Below are positions 49,124 to 61,541 of a DNA stretch of 64,000 nt, piece after piece; within the stretch, counting starts at the first letter, position 1, and each line of letters opens with the position of its first letter. Source of the stretch: Ochotona curzoniae. Its lineage: Eukaryota > Chordata > Mammalia > Lagomorpha > Ochotonidae. The stretch spans positions 29,168,001 to 29,232,000 of the forward strand of contig NW_024464918.1 of NCBI RefSeq assembly GCF_017591425.1. Direction: 5' to 3'. Position numbers and translations under genes: made by a program. A model generated the notes under the pieces. The model was not told where the DNA came from, made no database searches, and saw nothing but the letters and a program-made list of their open reading frames with translations.

Positions 49124-50059
49124 TGTTTCATTTCTGAGCCATGGTGTAGGAAATGGAAGCGTTCTTGTCATCCCTTATTTAATCTAGAGTGTATGAAAGT
49201 AGTGAATCTCAGTATTTTAGAGCAAACACCACAGACTGTCGAAACATTTCCTGCCCCGGTCCATTCAGCACCAGGAACTTAATGGTGATGTTTCATTTCA
49301 TTAAATGCCTTGCCGAGAGCCTTGCCACCACTGTAGACAGACACGCTTATTGCAGTGTAGACCTGGCTGATGGGAAGCAGAGTCAGAGATAGGCAGCAGG
49401 TAGCAGGAGCTCCCGAGAAAGGGGCTTTCAGCATCAAAGCAGAATCTCTCCCCTGCTACTCAGTGCACAAAGCACCACATGCTTTCCGGGAAGCCAGGAG
49501 CAGGGACTGTGGGAGTTCCAGGCTTTATTGAGCGCCCTTTGGAAACGGTTAAACAAAGCAATTGGAAGAAGACATTTCTGCAAGGTGAGAACAGTCTGAT
49601 TCCTGAACTGGGTCCCGCAGAAGAAATTATTTCGGGGAGCCAAACAGACTTGGCATGAGATAACCTTAATTCTCTTTTCATTTCTCATTCAGTCTTTCTA
49701 ATTAAGCCCAAAGGCACAGCCTTGCTGTGGTGATGACACAACTTCAAACACAGACCCTCACTGACATTCCTTGGCAACACACCGTGAGTGACCCCAGGCT
49801 AAACACTTTGGCAGGCAAAATCTCCTACGAAAATGTAATAACATGGTTGGTTTCTTTGGTATGCAGATTTATAGCAGGTGATATTGATTTCAAACTCCTG
49901 GTTATGCATTTTTTTCCTCCTGCCTCTCTAACAGCGTTTTATTGCCTCCTTGACTAACTCATCCTAACCCATCTGGCAGAACACTCTACCTAACAATAGC
50001 ACATCTCACATTTTGTCAAGAGCACATGCTGTGTAGAACAGGGCTCACATTTAGAAGGA

Positions 50060-50420
50060 TTGAAATATAATTATGTCCTTTCACCATAATAGGATGCAAT
50101 CAGGAATCAGAAGCACAAGGAAATTTGGGATGGTCATAGATAACGTTAGGTGAACACACTCCAAAAATCATCTGTGTGTCAAATGCAAAAATCATAGAGG
50201 AAATTAGAAAATATTTAAAAATTAGTGAAAATGCAACATGCCGGCTTTTACAGGAGATAGCTGAAGCAGTGCTCACTGAGATATGTGTAGCTGTCAGAGC
50301 CTGTGTTAGAGGGAACACAGGAGGGGTGGGCACAAAGAAGCTCTCACATCAGCAACCTAATCTTCTACCTTAGGAATGAGGAAATGAAGTTTGCATAGAA
50401 ATAAATGCAGTAGAGAAGAG
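50060..50420 (+). mobile_element. Old L1 ORF2 fragment (plus)
   Basis: ggaaatttgggatggtcata, acacactccaaaaatcatct, gaggaaattagaaaatattt and catcagcaacctaatcttct follow the order of mammalian L1 ORF2 (the end of the reverse-transcriptase region). It is heavily mutated, and the frame is only partly open. Confidence 0.65.
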
Positions 50421-50881
50421 AAATCCCCCCAAATAAATTTTTGGCTTCTGAAAGGATATTAAAAAAGATAAACATTTACTGATGGACGAAAAATGATGAA
50501 GCCTCAAATGATTAAAATAAGAAATGTGTTCTGCATAAATAAACAATTTTTGTAGGCTGTCTTGGCTCCTAGGTCATCAGTACGGCCCTCTTCCATTCTT
50601 TATCTGAAAGAAATGAAGGACACTGAAAAGTGATTTTGTTTCTGTTTATTTGCTGTTTAATTCTGACAGGAAGTTTTAGACCTGCTCAAAGTGTGAAGGT
50701 CTCAAGTGACTGTAACGGAGGCATAATACCTAAGGGAGTGGGTGGTGTGGACAGAGTCCACTAAGGAAAATGTCATATCCTGAGGTTGCCAACAACCAGG
50801 GCGTGGCCAGCACCCCTGAGGCCACAGGGAACGGGGAGAAGAGAAGCTGTAGGAACCAGAGGTGGAGAGGTCTTAGCTAGA

Positions 50882-51172
50882 AGCTGGCAGGTGGAGTTAA
50901 GCCATCCCTTAGAACACTGACACCCCAGATCAGAGTTCTTGGGATTGAGTCGGCTTCTGTTTCTGATCCAGTTTCCTGCTGGTAACCACCTCGTGAAACA
51001 GCAGGTGATAGGGACATTTGTAGAGTGAGACAGGGATGAAGTCTTTCTTCTTTCTCTCTCTTTTCTCTTCCTTTTCCTTCTCTCCTTCTCTCTCCTCTTT
51101 CTCTCTCTCCATTATATATGTATATATATATTCTCATCTGCTTTTCAAATAAATAACAATAAATAAAATACT
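50882..51172 (+). repeat. CSINE-type SINE, plus, with expanded CT tail
   Basis: gtttctgatccagtttcctg is in place. The tail has grown into a CT-rich run at 51043-51110, an (AT)n at 51112-51131 and tcaaataaataac. Confidence 0.7.
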
Positions 51173-51429
51173 GGCTGACTGTTGACCTTAACTGATGGGC
51201 TCCTTTGACCCATGGCACTCCATGGCAGGGAGCCAGGAGCATAAGGGTCGCAACCCAGAGAGGTACGACGAAACTCGGATTTGGGTTCCAGGCCATGCAG
51301 TCCACCCTCCCGTAGCAGCAAGACAGGCATGCTGAAAGGTGAATGGGGCACCTGAAGCAATGTCAGTAAATACCTCCAGCAGGCCAACTCTGTGGGAACA
51401 GTCATGAGCTTCCACTTGAAATCTTCTCA

Positions 51430-51710
51430 GGGCTGGCACTGTGGCACAGTGGGTTAAACCACTACCCACAATATTGCTGGAATCCCAGATTGGCGCCACG
51501 TCATATCCAGCTGCTCTACTTCCGATCCAGCTCTTTGCTAAGGGCCACCCCTGTAAGAGAGTCAGATGAAGCCCCTGGCTCTTGGCTATAGCCTGGCTCA
51601 GCCCTGGCCATTGTGGCCATCTGGGGAGTGAACTAAAGGATGGGAAATCTCTCTGTCTCCCCATTTCTGTTTGTAACTATCTTTCAAACAAACAGAAAAA
51701 TCTTTAAGTT
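51430..51710 (+). repeat. CSINE-type SINE, plus
   Basis: The head ggctggcactgtggcacagt is the general lagomorph form. tacttccgatccagctcttt, ggccatctggggagtgaact and tttcaaacaaacagaaaaat complete it. Confidence 0.9.
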
Positions 51711-52321
51711 CTTTTTTTTTTTAGTTCCATTGTCCAGATAGAGTGAAAATGGGCAGAAACTGCCTCCTCCATCTTGCTTTTAAGCATGAACTTTTTCCCT
51801 CAAGAACATTGTTAAATGTTACAATTCTAAAAATAGAGAACAAATCCTATTATGCTAGCTCGGTGCCCTCCTTATGGCCTTCCTCCTGCTCCAGTCCAGT
51901 GTAGCCCAGCACACAGGCAGGCACTGAGTGTCTCTGCTCAGGCAGGCCTGGGGAGAAGCACCGAGAGCACATGGTGCAGTGGAAGGGGCAGTGTAGGTTG
52001 TGTGTTTTGTACAACTGTTCTGTTTCGTTTAACCTTCACTGTGTGTGCTGAGTTTTCACTGTCTCCCCCTGCTGTTTCATAGCTGAGAAAATTATCAAAG
52101 AAGAAAAGGTTTCAGCCCATTTCAGAGGCTGTCTGGGTGTTAATCCTTGGGTTATGACATACTCACTACTCAGTAAGCGACAGGGAGGACTCCCTCTCTG
52201 GATGTGTGAATGTTCTGTTGTAACTGTTTACTTAATCATTTTTCAAAAGCCCTCATAGTGCCAGACAGTGAATACTTGATAAAGGATTATAAGTAGACAA
52301 GAAGATTAATTTCCTTCAATT

Positions 52322-52575
52322 CATGTTGATTGTTTTGAAAGACGGAGAGATCTCTAATCTACTGGCTCACTCCCCAAATCCCACAGTAAATAGAAGATGG
52401 ACAGGCTGAAGTTAGAGACCCCAAAACTAATCTGGATTTCCTTTGTGGATGGAAGGAACTCAAGTACTTGTGCCATCCCCACCAACCTCCTGGTGTGCTC
52501 ATTAACAGGAAGCCGCAGACCCCCAGATATGGGATGCAGGGTTCCCATGCAATCCTGGAGGGGGCGAAAGCCAAG
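52322..52575 (-). repeat. CSINE-type SINE, minus, diverged
   Basis: gttttgaaagacggagagat, tctactggctcactccccaa and caagtacttgtgccatcccc are recognisable in reverse. Confidence 0.65.
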
Positions 52576-52649
52576 GAAAGCAGCAAATTCATCTCACCTA
52601 ATGGAAATGGCCTTTGTCTTGACTGGAATGGTAGTAGAAAGGGTACAGA

Positions 52650-52738
52650 TATGAATTAAAATTCGTCAAAATGTGCAATTAAAAAGTACGTTTATAATGT
52701 GCAAATTAGACCTCAATGAAGTGATTTTAAAATAGCTA
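52650..52738 (+). mobile_element. L1 3' end remnant (plus)
   Basis: aaaattcgtcaaaatgtgca, ataatgtgcaaattagacct and caatgaagtgattttaa parallel the 3' end of old L1M elements. Confidence 0.55.
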
Positions 52739-52963
52739 GTGGATATTATGAAACCTTCCTGGATACTGGTTTAAAAAAAAAAGTCAGGAGAAAATTATGA
52801 GCATGTGTTTAAGTAAGTTTTGCAATTGATTTAGAGACAGAACCACAAATCATGGTTATAATATGTGATACATTTATACCATCAGGAAATGAAGACAGCC
52901 ATAAGAGCCATCTCTGAGATATTTTTAACCCTGAGTTCCCTTCCTTCCTTTCTGTGACCCTAG

Positions 52964-53077
52964 AATGGCCAGCTGGAGTGTGTGCGCTGGATGGTGAGTG
53001 AGACAGAAGCCATCGCAGAACTGAGCTGCTCCAGGGACTTCCCCAGCCTCATCCATTACGCCGGCTGCTACGGCCAG
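52964..53077 (+). CDS. SNCAIP: SNCAIP coding exon, ankyrin region (114 nt)
   Basis: The acceptor is ttctgtgaccctag and the donor is CAG|gtatga. The 38 codons (residues 395-432) run from NGQLECVRWMVSE to SLIHYAGCYGQ. They complete the second ankyrin repeat and begin the third (DFPSLIHYAGCYGQ). Both junctions are phase 0, so the exon could be skipped without a frameshift. Confidence 0.95.
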
Positions 53078-53439
53078 GTATGAGGGAGGGTCCTGGCGTG
53101 TCTCTTCCCGTGCTGGGTCATGTTCCTGTTCTCGGTGTCCATTGGAATCCATAAGAAACTACCAAAAATAGGTTTAAAAAAATCAAAATATTTCTTACAG
53201 CATTTTTTTGTGAAGAGGAAAGTCAGATACTTGGCTAAATGAAGCTACAGCCATATAATGGAAATGTATGGCAAATGCAGTGATGTGGTATTGAATCAGA
53301 ACTCTTCCTGGGATCCAGCATTAACTTTGAATTTTGTAGAGGAATGAAAAATAAGGTAGAGTGTGTTCATGGTAGTTGTCACTCAAGGTGGAATTACTAG
53401 TAGCTCTTCTTTTTTAATATACTTTTCAATATTTTTTAA

Positions 53440-53718
53440 AGATTTATTTATTTTTATTGGAAAGTCAGATATACAGATAGGAAGATCTGTCACTGATTCA
53501 CTCCCCAAATAGTTGCAACAGCCAGGAGCTTCCTCTGGGTCTCCCATGTGGGTACAGGGTCCCAAGGCTTTGGGGCATCCTTAGCTGCTTTCCCAGGCCG
53601 CAAGCAGGAATCTGGATGGGAAGTGGAGTAGCTGGGACACGAACCGACCAGCGCCCATATGGGATCCCAGCACATGCAAGGTGAGGACTTTAGCTGCTAG
53701 GCTACTGTGCCCGGCCCT
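53440..53718 (-). repeat. Young CSINE, minus, with an exact 20-bp target-site duplication
   Basis: tacttttcaatattttttaa at 53420-53439 is repeated exactly at 53719-53738. Inside are agatttatttatttttattg, gcttcctctgggtctcccat and, at the head, ttagctgctaggctactgtg. Confidence 0.95.
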
Positions 53719-55914
53719 TACTTTTCAATATTTTTTAATTCACAAACAGATGGAACACTTAGCAAGAGAAAAGATGATGTATTCATTTAACCCAAAGTTT
53801 AAAAGAATATCTTTGCAAGACGTTAATCAAAGATGTCTCACTCAGGGATGAGTTAAAATGCAAAATAGATGACTCTTGGTCACAGTTTCTACATTGGGAA
53901 ACCCCAGTGTGAATCATTGGTATGCACAGATCATGATATAGTACGAGCAGAGGAAACAAAATCACTTCTTCCCTTTCAGGGAGATGAGTGTAAATTATCA
54001 TTAAGGAAAAATGTGGAACCACAACATGCCAATCTCATTCTCAAAAAATAATCAAGTCAGCACCGTATTAAAATAGATTTAGTCATAGTTGCTTGTGGCA
54101 AAGAAAATTCCTTCTTATATAACTATATCCCCTTTGGTTTCATAAATGTTCCCAATAGCAGTAAATTGTGGTGTGGTCAACGAGAGATGGTACCTTCTCA
54201 AGTCCAAAAACTACATCCAGTGTTTCTTCCATGCGGCGCAATGCTGGCTCTTGAAGCAGTCTGTTTTGTGCTGTGGTAGTTTTGATTAATACATACTCTG
54301 TGTAATATGTGTCCTGTGTGTGTGTGTGTCAGGCACCACCCGTTGTCTGATGTGTTCCCTACAAGCAACTCTGTAAAATGTTGTTCAGTAGAGGATGGGA
54401 CAGAAGGAAGACAGTAGGAGCAGAGACTACATTGCAGGTCAGGTTGTATGACTTTGGGGACAGATTCTGTTCTGACCCCCTTGTCTGGTTCAAAGAGGAA
54501 AACAAGAAGAGCATTTGCAAATTGGCAACATCATTCTCTTTGAATCATTACAACAGCTGTCTTCTTGGTGCCCTGTTCTGCTAGTCCCCATCTGTGGTGT
54601 CCTGCGAATAGCTAGTAATGGTGAGTGGCCCTAACGATGCCCTTAGTTTGCTTAAACCAATTAGAGAACAGTGTTTCCACATGATCAGAAGAGTTTGTTC
54701 AGGCTAACCTTTGGGATTCATTTTTGGCATCAAACAATCTTGTTGTCTAGGCACCTGAATAGTTTTTTGGTGCCCCTGGTTCAGTTTGCTGGGGTGCAGC
54801 CTGTTTGGGAACCCTAGCTCTCAGCAAAAAGGCCGCCAGAGTACAAGAAGCAAGGGCGGCAGGCCTGCTCCGAGGCCCCAGCTACACACTGGGACTGCTG
54901 TGTCTTGGCGAACGACCCTGTTAACTCAGATCTCGCAGGCACCAGGTTCCTCTTAAGGCTGAAGTTGGGAGGGAACAAAGGAACGCCGTTTTGTGGACTG
55001 GTGAGAGCACGGTGAGGCTCACATGGCAGGGTTGGAGGAGATGGGCGACCTGGTGCATGAGCTGTGTTGGATGTTTAATTCGTGCTGCTCTCAGGCCCTC
55101 CAGGTGTTCTTTCAAGCTGAGAGGTGTTTGTCACCTGGAGCGGCCTTGATGGAGATGTAGGAGAGCACCCTGTGGTTGTGGGGAGAAAGGCAGGGGAGCC
55201 CCCAAGGGCAGTGGATCTTGCCCAGCACCCTCTGCTTGTGGCAGATCACCTGTGGGGAGGCTGGATTTGGAGCCACGACAAGGCCGATATTTTCCTGAGA
55301 AGGATATTATTGAGCACTTTTCTAATGGATTCAGCACATGCGTGTTTTTCTACATCAGGCGGGCACTTGAGTGGATCCTCGTTTGTTTCCTCAGTAAACA
55401 CCGCTGGGAAGGGGAGCGCAGAGGAAAATACCTCCCTGGGTGTGTTTTAGCTGCCCTCTGCCCTGCCTATAGATTCTTAAAGAATGGGCCCACTGCACTT
55501 CCAATTTGTGTGCTTTTTCTTGTAAAAATTACCTTTAAAGACTGCAGTACCGCAGGATGGCTAGCAGTTTTTAGTGACCTCCTGCGGTGACAGATCTTGG
55601 CGTGATAGAATTGATTTTTCCCATCCTGACATGCAAAGTCTCAGAGGGTGCAATTATTTCCTTGCCTGATTGTACCCTGCAGAACCAGCCATGGGGAGCA
55701 AGAAGGTGAACGCCCTGGGGAGACTCAGAACAAGCAGGGGTGTCCTGGCATAGGCTGCTTTACCCGTCTTGGGAGAGGGCTGTTGCCAGTAGAGCTGTCG
55801 GAACAGAATCCTCTCCATTCTACATCTCTGCCTGTGTGTCCAGGGCTGCGTTATTTAAGGACGCAGGTTCAGATATTGTTGTCCAGGCACCCTCAGCAGC
55901 CCCAGCTCCGCAGG

Positions 55915-55926
55915 GTGGGGGGGGGG
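55915..55926 (+). repeat. G-rich homopolymer run
   Basis: A run of about ten to eleven G follows cagggt. No function is evident. Confidence 0.6.
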
Positions 55927-57100
55927 TGGCATGGGCACGGGTCACTGACCCCAGTGGGCTCCATGTTACTTTCAGCATCAATCCTGAGATTCCCTTTGTT
56001 TCTGCTACATTCGCATGGACTCTTGAGCCAGGGTATCCATGGCTAGTGTTAAGTGTTTTCTGAAAGTACCTTTGCCTGTGCCGTGTATATTCTCCACTCT
56101 AAAATATTTGCTTTGGCGCAAATTGCTTAAGGGCACTTTATAAAGAACAGGTCACTTACTAGGCCAGAGTGATTCCACGGGCCTGTAAAGATCATAAATT
56201 ATATATATGTTAATTGCCTCTTTAAGCAAATTTTCCTGCCTTTAGATATGCATAACATAGAACATTATAACAGGTTATAGAATATCAGAAAGTCTCCAGA
56301 AGAAGGAATATTACATGAAGGAAATTTTCAGTGAACAGATGGAAACTGAATGGGCAGATGGACGAAATGCAAGTAGGAGAGAAAGTCTGTGAAGTGGACG
56401 GTGCAGGAGGCCCTCTATCCAGTGACTGCAGTGGATGTGACAGGAAGCAGCACTCACAGGAAAATGAGTGTCTAAAGCTACATTGCACTTTAGCATTGCC
56501 TCCCGGTAGACATACCTGTGCATGTATGAGAGAGAGAGAAACACTAAGGGGCTAAAAGGGAAAATGTGCAACATTGCAAATATCTCTAGTCATGTCTTTA
56601 TTAATGTCAGCCAAGTCATTGTTGAGCTGTGCGTCCCCACGGGCATGTTCTCCAGAAGCCTGGGAGTGTGTGCCAAGTGTGCTTTTACCAAAACCGTGCG
56701 TTCTGACCATCCTCACCCTAGGTGCTAGTCGTCCCTTCAAGACCAGGATCCAAGCCAGCCAGTCAATCCCTTTGGATGGACTTTTTGCTCTGTTTGGTAT
56801 TAGAGGTTTTGGTTTTCATGAAGTATCTCAGGAGACAGGCCAACTACGAATCTCTTTATTCAAGTAAATGCTCCTCCTCGGAACACAAACCTGAACTTGA
56901 AGTCTTATTAGCAGGCCCTCTGGGGCTGAGACAGCCCTTGGTTCACACCGGCCTTGTGTGTCTTGTTCTCCCAGGTTCCTCAGTGCCTGCAAAGTCCAGG
57001 GCTTGCAGTTTTGAATGGATTCCACAGCAAAAACACTGCCACTCTTTAAAAAAAATGCTGCTTTCCATTGCCTACACCCCCACTACCTTTTTAAAAGGCG

Positions 57101-57103
<3 letters not shown>

Positions 57104-57144
<41 letters not shown>
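57104..57144. repeat. (TG)n microsatellite, about 20 units
   Basis: An uninterrupted TG repeat of about 40 bp. Confidence 0.95.
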
Positions 57145-57148
<4 letters not shown>

Positions 57149-57264
57149 ACACATGCAGGTGACAGTCACATAAAACATTTCTTACTATCCTGAATACCAC
57201 TGAGATTAACTTACAAAACAAAGAAAGAAAAGCAGCTAGAATATCATGCTAGAATATGCAGTTA

Positions 57265-57360
57265 TCTGGTCAGTTTTCTCATTTATAAAATAAGGGCTAT
57301 GTGAGTGAATTGGATGATTCCCTAAAATCTTTCCCATTCTGCAGCATGAAGAATCCAGGA
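57265..57360 (+). repeat. MIR-family SINE 3' part (plus)
   Basis: tcagttttctcatttataaa, then aataagggct and gatgattccctaaaatcttt and cccattctgcag, as in MIR-type tails. Confidence 0.55.
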
Positions 57361-57688
57361 CTCAGGATGACAGAGCAAATCAAGCCACTACAAGCATGGA
57401 AATGACCCACCAAGGAGAGTTTGCCTTGCAGATAGTATTACCTTCCTCCACTGAGGCTTAGCAGCCTGGCCCCAGGCAAGCACCACCGTCTGAGCTGTTG
57501 GCTTCAAACCAATTGGTCCTGTCTTTTGTCCTAAAGCACCTTTGCTCATCCAGATTTTTAAAGAGTTCAGATCACATCATGCAACCGTCTGTTTCCACAA
57601 AGTAATCCAGTTGTTTTCTTCTCTACATAGTTAGGAAAGATGAAGGAAATGGTATTTTACGTCATGCATTGTCAAAATAACATCTGCT

Positions 57689-57985
57689 GGGCCCAGCACA
57701 ATAGTCTAATGGCTGAAGTCCTTGCCTTGCATTCACTGAGATCCCACATGGGTGCTGGTTCATGTCCCGGCTGCCCTGCTTCCCATCCAGCTCCCTGCTG
57801 TGGCCTGGGAAAGCAGCAGAGGGTGGTCCAAGACCTTGGGACCCGCGTGGCTCTTGGCTTCGGATCAGCTCAGCTCCAACCTTTGGGATGACTAGGGGAG
57901 TGAACCAGCAGTTGGAAGATCTCTGCATCTCCTTCTCTGCGTAGATCTGCTTTTCCAATAAAAATAAATAAATCTGAAAATAAAA
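57689..57985 (+). repeat. CSINE-type SINE, plus, with internal deletion
   Basis: gtctaatggctgaagtcctt, catgtcccggctgccctgct, cttcggatcagctcagctcc and a tail aaaataaataaatctg are present. The block between gggaccc and gcgtggctcttgg is shortened. A (GGAA)n-like tract follows to 58062. Confidence 0.9.
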
Positions 57986-58062
57986 GGAAGGAAGAGGGAG
58001 TGAGTGAGTGAGGAAGGGATAGAGGAAGGAAGGAAGGGATAGAGGAAGGAGCGAAGGAAGGA
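57985..58062. repeat. GGAA/GAGT-rich simple repeat after the SINE
   Basis: agggatagaggaaggaagga is repeated imperfectly. It probably grew from the SINE tail. Confidence 0.8.
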
Positions 58063-59117
58063 GCTCCTGCAGTGGTCTCTGTTCACCAGCTCCACCTTTG
58101 TGATAAGCATGTGGGTACTTCCTTACCCAATGCTGAACTCACCTCAGGACCGCCCGGCCTGTTCCTCCAGTGCCTGTTGTGGAGTTGACTTCCCAGGAAG
58201 CCTGTGTGCTTGTGCAGCCAACATTCACCCTGCTCCTCCAGAGCAGTCCTGGTAGATTGCAGACGTGGATTACATATTCCTCTCCTTGCTCTTTAAGGGT
58301 CTTACTCATTTGGGAGAAAAGTGTGGAGCAAATGTGCAGCCTGCCCTTGATGTCTCAGATGGCTTCGTAAACAGTGTCCCGTTTGCCCAGCATAAGGCGG
58401 AAACATGAAAGGAGCTGGCTGGTTTCATCCGGCATTCCTTTGGCAGGGTAGTTGGCATGTTCAGAAGTTGAAGGCAAATTTAATCCAGAAAAGTATAAAA
58501 GTTCATGACCATCTGAGCAAATAACTGGAAAGAAATCCTTTAAAAGGCTAAGAAGAAAGAAGTTCAAGGCTATTTCAAACACATGATCATTTTTTTAAAT
58601 GTCACATTCCACCCACTAAACTTCATGCTGTTGTTTTTACCACTCTCATATTTTTTTTTTACTTTTTATTTAATTCTTCTATTTTAAAACAGTGAAATCC
58701 CATCCCCCTGCTTTCTGCAAAGGCCAAGCATAACAGGAAAATGCCACAAAACACTCAGTGGATAAAATAAAAACAGATTATGACAAGAACGTACTGACTG
58801 CTTTGTGCTTTCAAATGGCTTGTGTTCAGAGCTGTTGGTTCCCTGCCTGTAACATGGGAGGAAAAAAAATAACTTTACCTTTAAAATACCACCAACAGTT
58901 GGTCAGAAAAATCCAGAGTGCTGGTTTTCTCTCATTATGGTTGTGATGGCCAGCTGAGATGCTGCCTCTTTCTGTAAGCCTGTGGTTGCGGAACATGTGG
59001 GATTAGGAAGGCATGTTTTAAAATTACCCTGAAAGCTAGACGCTAGTTCTAGCCCAGGTTCTGTGATAATACTCTTGAAGCCTCCAGACTGTGTAACATG
59101 TGGCCTTGCATGTGTTG

Positions 59118-59235
59118 GAATCTGAAGACCTGGGATCGGGCTCTTGCTTTGATCAGTCTAGCCACATGGCTTTGAGGAGGTTTTCCTTCTTGTGACTCTG
59201 TTTTTCCATCTCAGAGTCAGTAAGTAAAATGCAGG
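59118..59235 (+). repeat. MIR SINE (plus)
   Basis: aatctgaagacctgggatcg, tagccacatggctttgagga and tgactctgtttttccatctc follow the MIR core and tail. It ends about 215 bp before the 126-nt exon. Confidence 0.65.
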
Positions 59236-59450
59236 CATTTGTAATATTACTGTCTGCTCCAAAAATTCCCCGTGGGGTCTCTGACATTTGTTTCAGTGAG
59301 TCCTGGGTCTTTGGTTCATTCTGCAGGGGGATTTTCTCTGCATCTGATAAGCAACTTCACACGTTGCGGTTGGTTGTTCCTCTGCCTTTGCATAAGGTTT
59401 GACTTTTCTGAAAGGCATTCCTCTAACCTCACTTGTCTCTGTGTTTGTAG

Positions 59451-59576
59451 GAGAAGATTCTTCTGTGGCTGCTTCAGTTCATGCAAGAGCAGGGCATCTC
59501 ACTGGATGAGGTGGACCAGGATGGCAACAGTGCCGTTCATGTGGCCTCACAGCACGGCTTCCTGGGCTGCATACAG
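59451..59576 (+). CDS. SNCAIP: SNCAIP coding exon, ankyrin region (126 nt)
   Basis: The acceptor is tctgtgtttgtag and the donor is CAG|gtacgc. The 42 codons (residues 433-474) begin EKILLWLLQFMQEQG, the second helix of the third ankyrin repeat. They then enter the fourth repeat (DQDGNSAVHVASQHGFLGC). The exon ends after Gln474, inside the second helix of that repeat, in phase 0. The next constitutive exon continues TLVEYGAN; a possible additional exon lies between them at 61542. Confidence 0.95.
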
Positions 59577-59942
59577 GTACGCAGGGAATCAAATGATAAC
59601 ACCCACAGGGAGGTTCTGTTCACTAGAGGACAATGCCTGGATTGTGTCACCACTTTGCATTATAGTGGACAGAAAGGAATGGTATCGACCTCTTTGTATT
59701 TCCAGAAATCCACACAAATAAGGCCCTGAATACCCTCTCGGAGTTTCTGCTTACATGTCCCAGGCTGCTGGAAGGACTTACCCTGTCCTGTCAACATTGC
59801 CCAAAGGCTCTGGTGCTGAGGGCCTTACACATTAAATATGCCTGTCCTCAAGACAGTGGAAAAACCACTGTGACACCGATTACCCGGGTTGCTCAGGCAG
59901 CCCACCTTTCCTGCATAGCCCAGATGTCTGAGACACAGGAGA

Positions 59943-60230
59943 GGGGTGCTCATTTGGCACAGTGGTTAAGCTGCTGCTTGAAACATTCTCTATTGGAATG
60001 CCTGGATTCAAGCCCCAACCCACTTCTGATCCAGCTTCCTGCCACTGCACAGTCAGGGTGGGCAGCAAGGCTGGCTCAAGTACTTGGAATTCCAGCATCA
60101 AGGAGGAGACCCAACTGGAGTTCCCAAGTGTAGAATTGACCCTGGCCACGCATTGGGGAAATTTGGGGGTGATAGATGAAAGGTGTTTCTGACCCTCTCT
60201 CTACCTTTCAGGTTTCAAGATAAAAATGTC
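59943..60230 (+). repeat. CSINE-type SINE, plus, followed by (CA)n
   Basis: catttggcacagtggttaag, cttctgatccagcttcctgc and gttcccaagtg precede a short (CA)n at 60230-60246. Confidence 0.8.
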
Positions 60231-60907
60231 ACACACACACACACAAAATAGTAGAGAAAAAAAAAAGGACAGATTTTTAGCAGTATTCAAAGAAGGGAGT
60301 AGCAGACACTGAAGAGAATGCTGAGAATGCTGTGGTCTCCCTCTTGCTCCAGAGATCCACACATGCCTTTCAAAGCTGAGAACTGGGGCAAAGCCCTAGA
60401 TGTTGGTCCTCTTGTGCCTTGCTTAAGGTGAGGCTGGACGTGATTGTCCGACCCTCCCACCTGCTGGCAGCACATGGTCGAATCCTGCAGCCAGCCACAC
60501 CTTGTGATGTCCCATGTGAACAAGAAGGTCAGTGGATTGGGGTGCAGAGTCCGGGGAGAAGGGGCTCCATGTGAAGGGCCTGCTACCCCTCCACAGGTCT
60601 CCTGAGGGGCCTCCCAAGGCACAGGCTTCCTGTGGACAGGGATATAGCCCTGTTCCCCCAGGCTGAGTGCAGAACTGCCTGAAGCTGAGCCAGCCCTGGG
60701 TCCCCATCAGACAGCCCTCAGAGGGTGGATGGAGAGGACCCGCTGTGATCCCCAGAAATTTGCTGGTGTGACTGCTGAAACCAGGTAGACCTCATGGCTT
60801 AGCAGGCGACAGCCCTTAGTGTTGCAGCAACGCAGAGAAGAGAGAAGGAAGTTAGAGAGGAGAGGCTACACACGCAAATCCATCTGAGTTTATAGAGGTT
60901 TGGCCTG

Positions 60908-61232
60908 GATTTTTTTTATTTGCTTGTTTATTTATTTATTTATTTGAAAGGCAGAATTAGAGACAGACACAGGTCTTTCATCCACTGATTCACTCCCCTG
61001 TCCCCAGATGACCATAACAAGCCGAGCTGGACCAGGAGTCAAGTGCTTCATCTGATTCTTCCACCGAGATGCTGGGGCTTAAATACTTGAGCCATCTTCC
61101 ACAACCATCTTTCCAGGCCATTAGCAGGGGGCTGGATTGGAAGTAGAGAAGCCAGAACTGAAACCAGCACCCATGTAGACAGTTGGTGCTGTAGGCAGTA
61201 GCCTTATCAGCTATGCTACAGTTCCAGACCCT
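60908..61232 (-). repeat. CSINE-type SINE, minus
   Basis: tttatttatttatttatttg, tcatccactgattcactccc, ggccattagcagggggctgg and gaaaccagcacccatgtaga are in order. Confidence 0.9.
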
Positions 61233-61541
61233 GGAATTTTATTCATTAACATAAATCATAATGAGCAAAATAACTGTGCTTTCTATGATTCAGTAGAAAA
61301 CATACCCTGGTTTCTGTTCAAGATGGCCCAACATCTGTGGACTCATTCCCACATCTACCTGAGATGCGGGGAGAGGGAAATGACAATGTAACATTGACAT
61401 TTATAATCAGAGAAAATACTTCTGCAGCAAGTTCATACCATTAAATAAATGTTATAAGTATTGCCTGATAACTAAGAAGTTATTAAGTGTCAATTAAAAT
61501 GAAAAATAATCGTGACATGTAACACACTCCCTGCCTCTCAG

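Larger units (their letters stand above)
47091..52963 (+). other. SNCAIP: SNCAIP intron (5.9 kb)
   Basis: A GT-AG intron. It contains SINEs at 48840, 50882, 51430 and 52322 and L1 remnants at 50060 and 52650. No gene is supported. Confidence 0.9.
53078..59450 (+). other. SNCAIP: SNCAIP intron (6.4 kb)
   Basis: A GT-AG intron. It holds two young SINEs (53440 and 57689), two MIR copies and a long (TG)n at 57104. No other gene is seen. Confidence 0.9.

Noticed and set aside
50176..50373. 65-codon open frame as a gene
   Set aside because: It lies in a diverged L1 ORF2 remnant.
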